From assembly GCA_000934455.1 (NCBI GenBank), contig JXUT01142270.1:1-24069 (forward strand): DNA of 24,069 nucleotides, in the 5' to 3' direction. The DNA is from Apostichopus parvimensis (Eukaryota; Echinodermata; Holothuroidea; Aspidochirotida; Stichopodidae). The notes below the pieces were generated by a model that was given only the letters and a program-made list of their open reading frames with translations, was not told the DNA's origin and did no database searches. Positions 18,714 to 24,069 of the stretch are shown here, in pieces. Position 1 is the first letter of the stretch. Each line of letters opens with the position of its first letter. A program made the translations under genes and the position numbers.

Positions 18714-19139
18714 AAAAAGTAATCAATGAAGATTTTGAAAGTAAGTGCATTAGATTGTAACAAAAAACGTTTACACATCAAAAGTTTACTGCAAAAATAA
18801 TAATAATAATAACTAAGATTTATAATGCGCTAATTATAAACAAAATAATTGTCAAAAGCGCCATACATATAAATATGAATAGAAAGAAAAGCAAAAATAA
18901 TAATGCAACAATGAAATATAATTACAAATCAAATTGAAAAATGTTTAGCATAGAGGAAGGTTTTTAGTTTAAAAGGGATGGAATTGCTAACCATATTCAA
19001 TTTTATATGAAGAATATCTTTATGTGCATTGTTGTGTACTGTTTATGCAGTAAACTTTTGATGTGTCTTTCATTACATTCACATGTCTTTTGTTATAATC
19101 TAATGCATTTACTTTAAAAATCTTCATTGATTACTTTTT
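18714..19139. mobile_element. Fold-back (long inverted repeat) element, ~426 bp
   Basis: The left arm 18714-18792 (starting AAAAAGTAATCAATGAAGAT and ending AAAAGTTTACTGC) and the right arm 19047-19139 are reverse complements of each other with a few substitutions. The right arm is longer by a short insertion around CATTACATTCACATG. The ~250-bp centre carries an AAT microsatellite and a diverged copy of the GCGC-type dispersed repeat (18797-18870). No open frame of use. Structure fits a MITE or fold-back transposon; no clear target-site duplication was seen at AAAAAG/CTTTTT ends. Confidence 0.85.
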
Positions 19140-19678
19140 GAGGAGTATGTGATCTTGCAAGCATTAATACACACATACACATGATCAAACATACTGCACT
19201 AAATACACAAAACTTGAATCCTGAAGTCTCAGTGACCGTACTGTATAAACTACCTACATGTGCATGGGAGTGCATACACTTGGCTCCATATTGCTCAGTA
19301 TTTCTTGACACAGGATGGATCCCCCTCCCTCCTCCCCCTCCCCGACATCTGTGGCATTTCCAGGATCCCACATGTCTAATTAATATTGCATGGTCTGTAC
19401 TCTTGTAAAATTACATTCAAACCAGGGAGGCAACCTTTGGTTTTGATGGATAATGATGACGTTGATGATGAAATTATATAACAAGCTGTGTAGTGTGTAT
19501 ATGATAACCTTGAGAATGGCTAGTGTCATCTGTAGCCACCGGGAATAGAAAAAAGAAAGATTTGAGGTCACTGCATCTGTTTGATTAGATTGACCTGATT
19601 TTTCACTCTGTCAGTGAATGCTTAAAAAATATTGATTTTAAATTTGAATTATAATTGGAGATGTTTCTCTATTAACAG
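19140..19678. other. Probable last intron of the plus-strand gene model
   Basis: Contains a C/T-rich stretch at about 19319-19342. The frames on both strands here (19114-19571) have no motif. It ends in the acceptor TTTCTCTATTAACAG before 19679. Confidence 0.45.
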
Positions 19679-19782
19679 CACACCATTGCATGTCAATTGG
19701 TGATGAGCCTGCATATCTCTCCTACCTGCAAGCTATAGGTTACAATCCCGACTACGTAGATGTCCGGTTCCGTTTGCAATAA
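19679..19782 (+). CDS. Candidate terminal coding exon of an unrecognised plus-strand gene
   Basis: The acceptor TTTCTCTATTAACAG ends at 19678. After two bases finishing a split codon, 33 codons run to TAA at 19780-19782. The peptide looks strongly protein-like: HHCMSIGDEPAYLSYLQAIG followed by YNPDYVDVRFRLQ and stop, a C-terminal tail with several Tyr and acidic residues. Joined to 12233-12370 and 17992-18028 it would finish a 92-residue protein; other internal exons in the 7-kb span cannot be excluded. Possible poly(A) signals lie at 20583 (ATTAAA) and 21169 (AATAAA), which would put the minisatellite in the 3' UTR. Function unknown. Confidence 0.4.
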
Positions 19783-20100
19783 TCTTGACTTTAAAGCAAC
19801 TTACCCGTGTTTTGCATTGCAATAGGACGATGTTGCTGTGCGCCTTTAGCTGGCCAGATTTATGATTTTACGACTGTTTTATTCATGAACTCTATCGGTC
19901 AAAATTTTCAGGTCTTTAACAAATTAATGAATATTGACTTTTAAGTTAATGACAGGTACTGTATGCAGTTAGCTATTTGTCAAGTTTTTTTAACCTATTA
20001 CTTTTTGTTTTAAAGTTTATATATAAACTACATGTTCAAGATTATTATTTTTTTCTCATTTTCAATTCTGTCATAGTGAAATGATAGTGAAATTTCTCAT
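19783..20100. other. Possible 3' UTR or intergenic DNA
   Basis: Follows the TAA at 19780-19782. AT-rich, no poly(A) signal in its first 300 bases, no frame of note. Confidence 0.4.
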
Positions 20101-20572
20101 GATAGGATGAATTGCAACCCATGAAATTATGACTTGCCATCTTGCTTTAAGCTTTTAAGCTTTGATAGGATGAATAACAACCCATGAAATTACGACTTAC
20201 CATCTTGCTTTAAGCTTTAAGCGTGATAGGATGAAGAACAACCCATGAAATTACGACTTACCATCTTGCTTTAAGCTTTTGATAGGATGAATAACAACCC
20301 ATGAAATTACGACTTACCATCTTGCTTTAAGCTTTAAGCATGATACGATGCATAACAACCCATAAAATTACAACTTGCCGCTTTAAGCATGATACGATGC
20401 ATAACAACCCATGAAATTACAACTTGCCATCTTGCTTTAAGCTTTAAGCATGATAGGATGAAGAACAACCCATGAAACTACGCCTTGCCATCTTGCTTTA
20501 ACCTTTAAGCATGATACTGTAGGATGAATAACAACCCATGAAATTACAACTTGACATCTTGCTTTAAGCTTT
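20101..20572 (+). repeat. Minisatellite, eight copies of a ~61-bp unit
   Basis: Units start with GATAGGATG or GATACGATG at 20101, 20164, 20225, 20281, 20342, 20391, 20452 and 20513. The consensus order is GATAGGATGAATAACAACCC, ATGAAATTACGACTT, CCATCTTGCTTTAAGCTTTA, AGCAT. Spacings are 63, 61, 56, 61, 49, 61 and 61 bases. The 49-base unit starting at 20342 lacks part of the CATCTTG segment. The last unit carries an ACTGTAG insertion after GAT. Neighbouring units share variants (ACAACTTGCC against ACGACTTACC), which suggests local spread of variants. Confidence 0.95.
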
Positions 20573-21538
20573 CCAGTCGCTCATTAAAGTGGTAACATTC
20601 GTGGCATGTGTGAGTCACACCTTCATACGTTTGGAAAACAGGCAGATTGAAGGAAATTGATCAAGATTATGTGATCAAGTTGTATAATTACAATTTGGGA
20701 TAAGTCATTGGAAATTGAGATTTTAATTATTTATCTAGGGTATATTTAACCAGGGAGTTGTATAGCAACTCCATGATTTAAGCAGATAGTAACTGTACAG
20801 TATGGTACAGTATGTATGTACAGTATGACTGTATACATATATTGTATGTATGTAGTTTGCGTGCATGCGTGCTTGCATGTGTGTGTATGTATGCGTGTAT
20901 GTATGAGCGTGCGGGTGTGCGTGTATGTAACTATTTCCCATCGTTTGTTCGATTATAATGTTCTTAAAACATTGAGACACTACAGTTGAGATTTGACCAC
21001 TAAAAGTATAAATTACATGATCTATGCATGTCAAGCATCCTCCTGTTGGTGGACAGTTTTATACCAATTCACTTGATTATTGAGTATTGTAATTGACTAA
21101 TATAGTAAGATCTATTGAGAAATCCAGCTAGACTTTTGCACCAAATTAATGCTAACAATCGGGAAAGCAATAAATAATTCATGCATTCGTTTCTCAACCT
21201 TTTTGCACCCTGGCAATTTGTGAAATTTCAGTACCGAGAAGCTCATTGAAAAATTTATCATGTTCGACTCATGCTGCATGAGTTGGTCAAGGCAAACATC
21301 TCATAATCCATCAGCGCTTTTATATAATTGCTTCATGATTCATATGTCATAATTATAGTAATGTACAGTGCTGTATGTGTCACTTTAAATAATTACTGGA
21401 AGAGCTCATCTCAGATATCAAAATGTCCCTGCTGTTCAGATTTTGTGACGATCATTAAATATGATTGGGAAAAATTCTGCCAGATAGATTTATTACCAGT
21501 TGTTTTTCTAGCACTGCTTTATAGTTGGGGTGTATTAA
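20573..21538. other. Intergenic DNA with TG/TA microsatellite
   Basis: Contains the TG/TA-rich stretch listed separately and an AATAAA at 21169-21174. The minus-strand frame 21034-20735 is a translation of the microsatellite. No gene was recognised. Confidence 0.5.
20793..20929 (+). repeat. TG/TA-rich compound microsatellite
   Basis: Alternating purine-pyrimidine words (TATGTATG, GTGCATGCGTGC, TGTGTGTATG, GCGTGTATG) preceded by several GTACAGTATG words. The GTGCATGCGTGC part is a candidate Z-DNA former. Confidence 0.85.
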
Positions 21539-21641
21539 GTATAGACTGGTATCTCTTTCTGGGTATGTATATACTATGTATAGACCGGTGTCTCTTACTG
21601 GGTATATTATGTATAGACCGGTGTCTCTTTCTGGGTATGCT
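21539..21641 (+). repeat. Cluster A of a ~38-bp tandem repeat (three units)
   Basis: Each unit reads about TATAGAC(T/C)GGT, (A/G)TCTCTTTCTGGGTAT, then a variable T/A-rich spacer. Three units are in tandem, the second with TTACTGGG instead of TTTCTGGG. The frame across it gives a repeated Cys/Leu-rich peptide, which I regard as a by-product. Confidence 0.9.
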
Positions 21642-21902
21642 CATATTCTTAGCTTACACGACATCGTCAGCTCTCGTAAAGGGCTCAAAAGGGGTAATTT
21701 GTTGAGATATGGATACTGCTCGCTCAGGATATATCTGGACCGATGTTGTGGCCTGTCAGACTTCGTTGCTATAAAGTTAAAACGCTAAAATAAAGTTAGA
21801 ACGCCAGTGAGCTCCACGATCTCTCCATGCCACATGAAGGAACGACCAAACAGAGGGCATGACCTCACACACTGAATAAACATGAGGCCCACTCTCTTAC
21901 TA
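21642..21902. other. Spacer between the two repeat clusters
   Basis: About 260 bp of non-repetitive sequence with no exon-like frame. The CpG words near 21785-21850 (AACGCCAG, CACGATC, GAACGACC) stand out slightly from the surroundings. It may be a later insertion between duplicated blocks, but no inverted ends were seen. Confidence 0.4.
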
Positions 21903-22013
21903 TGTAAAGGCTGATATCTCTTTCTAGGTATGTGTATACTATGTATAGACTGGTATCTCTTACTGGGTATATATATGTTATGTATAGACCAGTGTCTCTT
22001 TCTGGGTATGCTC
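21903..22013 (+). repeat. Cluster B of the same ~38-bp repeat (three units)
   Basis: It has the same three units in the same order as cluster A, including the middle TTACTGGG variant, and ends at the same GGGTATGCTC. This makes the whole ~105-110-bp cluster a duplicated block, about 260 bp apart, not two independent arrays. Both the plus and minus frames through it are repeat translations. Confidence 0.9.
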
Positions 22014-23749
22014 TGGTGCATGAACTGCCTGCATTACCACCGACTGCGTACATGCAAGAAGGTCTCTGTAATTGGGACGGCATTGATATGTTTCACTGTG
22101 GTTTGTTATATTGTTAACAATTGAGGTGGCAGCTGAAGGAGAAGCTTCTCTCTCATTTTTGAAAATCGAGATAGAAAGTATGGTTTTCCCTTCTCTCCCT
22201 ATCCCTCCCCGCCCCCCCCGCCATTCTACCTAAAGGGATGAACTCCATGGTATAGCTGGATCCTTTACGTTCGTACTACTGTTACAGGTCTCAGAGGCTG
22301 ATAAATTTATTGGATGTTATTAGAACACAAGAAACAGCCGTAGTAAAAATGTTACAAGAATAGACTTTGCTAAAACTGCATACATAAATCCCTTTTTGGG
22401 CATCTACAATATGATTAAATGCTTGAATAGGGAAAGGCTCCAAACTGTGCTGGCTTTCTGCCCCACTCCATCCAGGTCTCTCATCAAAACCAGGTTAGTT
22501 TTAGAGATTGACTCTTTTGTAAGTGTGGAGACATTAACTGACGATGACTTTTGCAAAATAATAATAATAATTAAGAAAAAAAAAGCACTTTTGCACAAGA
22601 ACCAATATGGTGAATAACACTTCAGGGAATATTCTGGTATATATAGTTTTTTTTTAAATGCATGTGAATACTTTTGTTGGGATATATATTCCTCTTCTGA
22701 GTTTGGAGTACATATCGTGCTCCCCCCCCCAAAAAAAAAATTAAGGTCATTGCAGCTGCTTTGACATGAAGGCTAAAGCATGCAACCCAGAATTATTTTC
22801 ATGTTAAAACAATACTGTTTCAAGCAAATGGTAGTCCTGATGGTTTGTTACGATCTTATCCAGATGTCAGTCAAAAGTGTTTTGGCTTGTACAGTAGATG
22901 GATGATCCAGAAACCCAGAATAAAATAATTAATTAAAAGTATGTTAACATTTAGGTCAAAAGATCCCCCAGTGGACCTCAAAGTAGAAGTGTGGTTGAAA
23001 GAGAAATGCTGCCATATATATATAAGAGTGACAGGGACTGAGCTGGACCTTGGGGTTACCACCCCTCTAGCACACTTGTTGACTTTTACTTGACCTTTAT
23101 ATTTTTCCTTTTGGCTTGATCGGCTTTCCATGCAAGCCAAACGGAGCCTATGTTTTCAGTTCATGACATTTCGGCGATGTGTCCATTGGTCCATCAGTTC
23201 AATGGCTGCTATTTAGTAGGCACTCCAAATGTTGCGAACTGTTTCATTAAATTCTAACACATATTATGTTGAAAACCAGGTTTTATAACAACCGTCAATG
23301 AGTACAAGATAGAGATTAGACTTTAGAAGGAGGGAATTCAAAGTAACCTGAGCTGCTGAGCTTGTAATTATAGGTAAAGGAGCTAAGCTCATATAAATGT
23401 CATTAATGTCATAGACTGAGAGATTTATTGTGCTGTTAATGGAGTGGAATTATTACCACGGTGTGATTTAAAGTTAACTCTTTTCTATCAAATGAATAAA
23501 GATTGGATTTTGTAGTTAGTAGGTATTCTCCTAAATAATTGTACAGTAATAACATGATAATCATGGTTAATGAAACACTGACACATCAAGAAAATAACAC
23601 TCTTTCAGAATTTACAAGAGGACACATTTTCTCTAGTAAAACTTTAGCCAACTCATTGATTTGATTAATATACTCCAGTAGCATAAGAATTAGTTGGGGG
23701 AGTAAAGAAATTACATCGGCATATGCCATTGCATATTGTTGAATGGCAT
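22014..23749. other. Intergenic or intron DNA, no gene recognised
   Basis: Contains a C/T-rich stretch with C runs (about 22190-22220), a C9-A10 homopolymer junction (22722-22740) and AT microsatellites near 23015. A plus-strand frame at 22396-22617 (RERLQTVLAFCPTPSRSLIK) and a minus-strand frame with ATG at 23131 (MESRSSQKEKYKGQVKVN) read a little like protein, but show no domain or firm splice context. Confidence 0.45.
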
Positions 23750-23781
23750 GGGGGTTGGTTGGGGGAGGGGGGGGGGGAGGG
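23750..23781 (+). repeat. G-rich run with G-quadruplex pattern
   Basis: The plus strand reads GGGGG, TT, GG, TT, GGGGG, A, an 11-base G run, A, GGG, followed by TTTTAGG. It has enough G tracts with short loops for an intramolecular quadruplex. It is a simple-sequence feature, with no gene next to it. Confidence 0.8.
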
Positions 23782-24069
23782 TTTTAGGTTAAGGTGACGG
23801 TATTTTTGTTGTGGAAATTCCGGGACATGATATCAGTGTTGGACCTCCTCGTGTTGACATCAATGGGTAGTTACCTGCTCTGTGCTTTTGGTTCCGATGT
23901 TTTTGCATCCATCGAAACCTAAGAAGTCAAGTTGTATGCATACATTTGTGTGTGTATGTGACACCCTAGCTTGTACACACAGTATCTCAAGAAGGAAATT
24001 CCGCAGGTGATTGATGTCATATATACTTGGTTTAAATGTTGGTCATGGTCAGTAGATGATCCCAGTTGT
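23782..24069. other. Window end; no gene recognised
   Basis: Includes TTGTACACACAGTATCTCAA followed by GAAGGAAATTCC, which has the look of a dispersed repeat, but no second copy lies in this window. No exon was found. Confidence 0.4.

Noticed and set aside
20735..21034. Minus-strand frame with His/Tyr/Thr repeats
   Set aside because: Translation of the TG/TA microsatellite.
21328..22124. Frames of 60-125 codons with repeated 'CIDRCLFLGM'-like or 'YRPVSLSGY'-like peptides on plus and similar ones on minus
   Set aside because: The peptide repetition comes from the ~38-bp DNA repeat; several frames on both strands show it equally, which argues against coding.
22396..22617. Plus-strand frame containing RERLQTVLAFCPTPSRSLIK
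   Set aside because: Mildly protein-like, with a GTAAGTG inside, but it opens at TTG, has no acceptor I trust and runs into an AAT/A-rich microsatellite.

Overview
This is AT-rich animal nuclear DNA, most likely from a marine invertebrate deuterostome such as an echinoderm. It has intron-split genes with canonical GT/AG splice sites, a LINE retrotransposon fragment with poly(A) tail and target-site duplication, several dispersed and tandem repeats, and many G/C homopolymer runs. The phylum is inferred from general character plus an animal-like glucosidase I. There is no operon, CRISPR array, prokaryotic gene, rRNA or tRNA that I can recognise. Most open frames over 60 codons are chance frames in intron or intergenic DNA, and several only open at a TTG.

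Layout. (1) 1-1638, minus strand: the 5' part of MOGS, mannosyl-oligosaccharide glucosidase I. Two coding exons (1637-1382 and 402-191) join in frame into 156 residues: a serine-rich cytosolic tail, a membrane anchor and the start of the GH63 luminal domain. The rest lies beyond base 1. (2) 1639-5560: the upstream flank of MOGS, with a perfect 26-bp palindrome centred on an E-box (2382-2407), small plus-strand ORFs of uncertain status (2873, 3241, 4374) and a 350-bp C/T tract (3521-3868). (3) 5562-5947: an ATG-free, CpG-richer stretch ending in a strong splice donor, probably the non-coding first exon of a plus-strand gene. (4) 5948-12232: intron-like or intergenic DNA with hairpins, a dispersed repeat (9429-9816) and a 115-bp tandem duplication (10798-11021). 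(5) 12233-19782, plus strand: three pieces whose splice phases agree (12233-12370, 17992-18028, 19679-19782) and which may form a 92-residue gene I do not recognise. (6) Inside that span: a possible minus-strand first exon (14922-14855) and a 5'-truncated LINE (15590-16314) with a 17-bp target-site duplication, inserted into a second copy of the 9429-9816 repeat. There is also a fold-back element with ~80-90 bp inverted arms (18714-19139). (7) 20101-22013: an eight-copy ~61-bp minisatellite, a TG/TA microsatellite and two clusters of a ~38-bp repeat. (8) 22014-24069: no gene recognised; a C/A homopolymer junction and a G-quadruplex-type run.

The firmest results are MOGS and the nested LINE insertion. 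I found no convincing new multi-gene system. The most useful open leads are the unidentified three-exon gene model, the ATG-free leader exon and the fold-back element.
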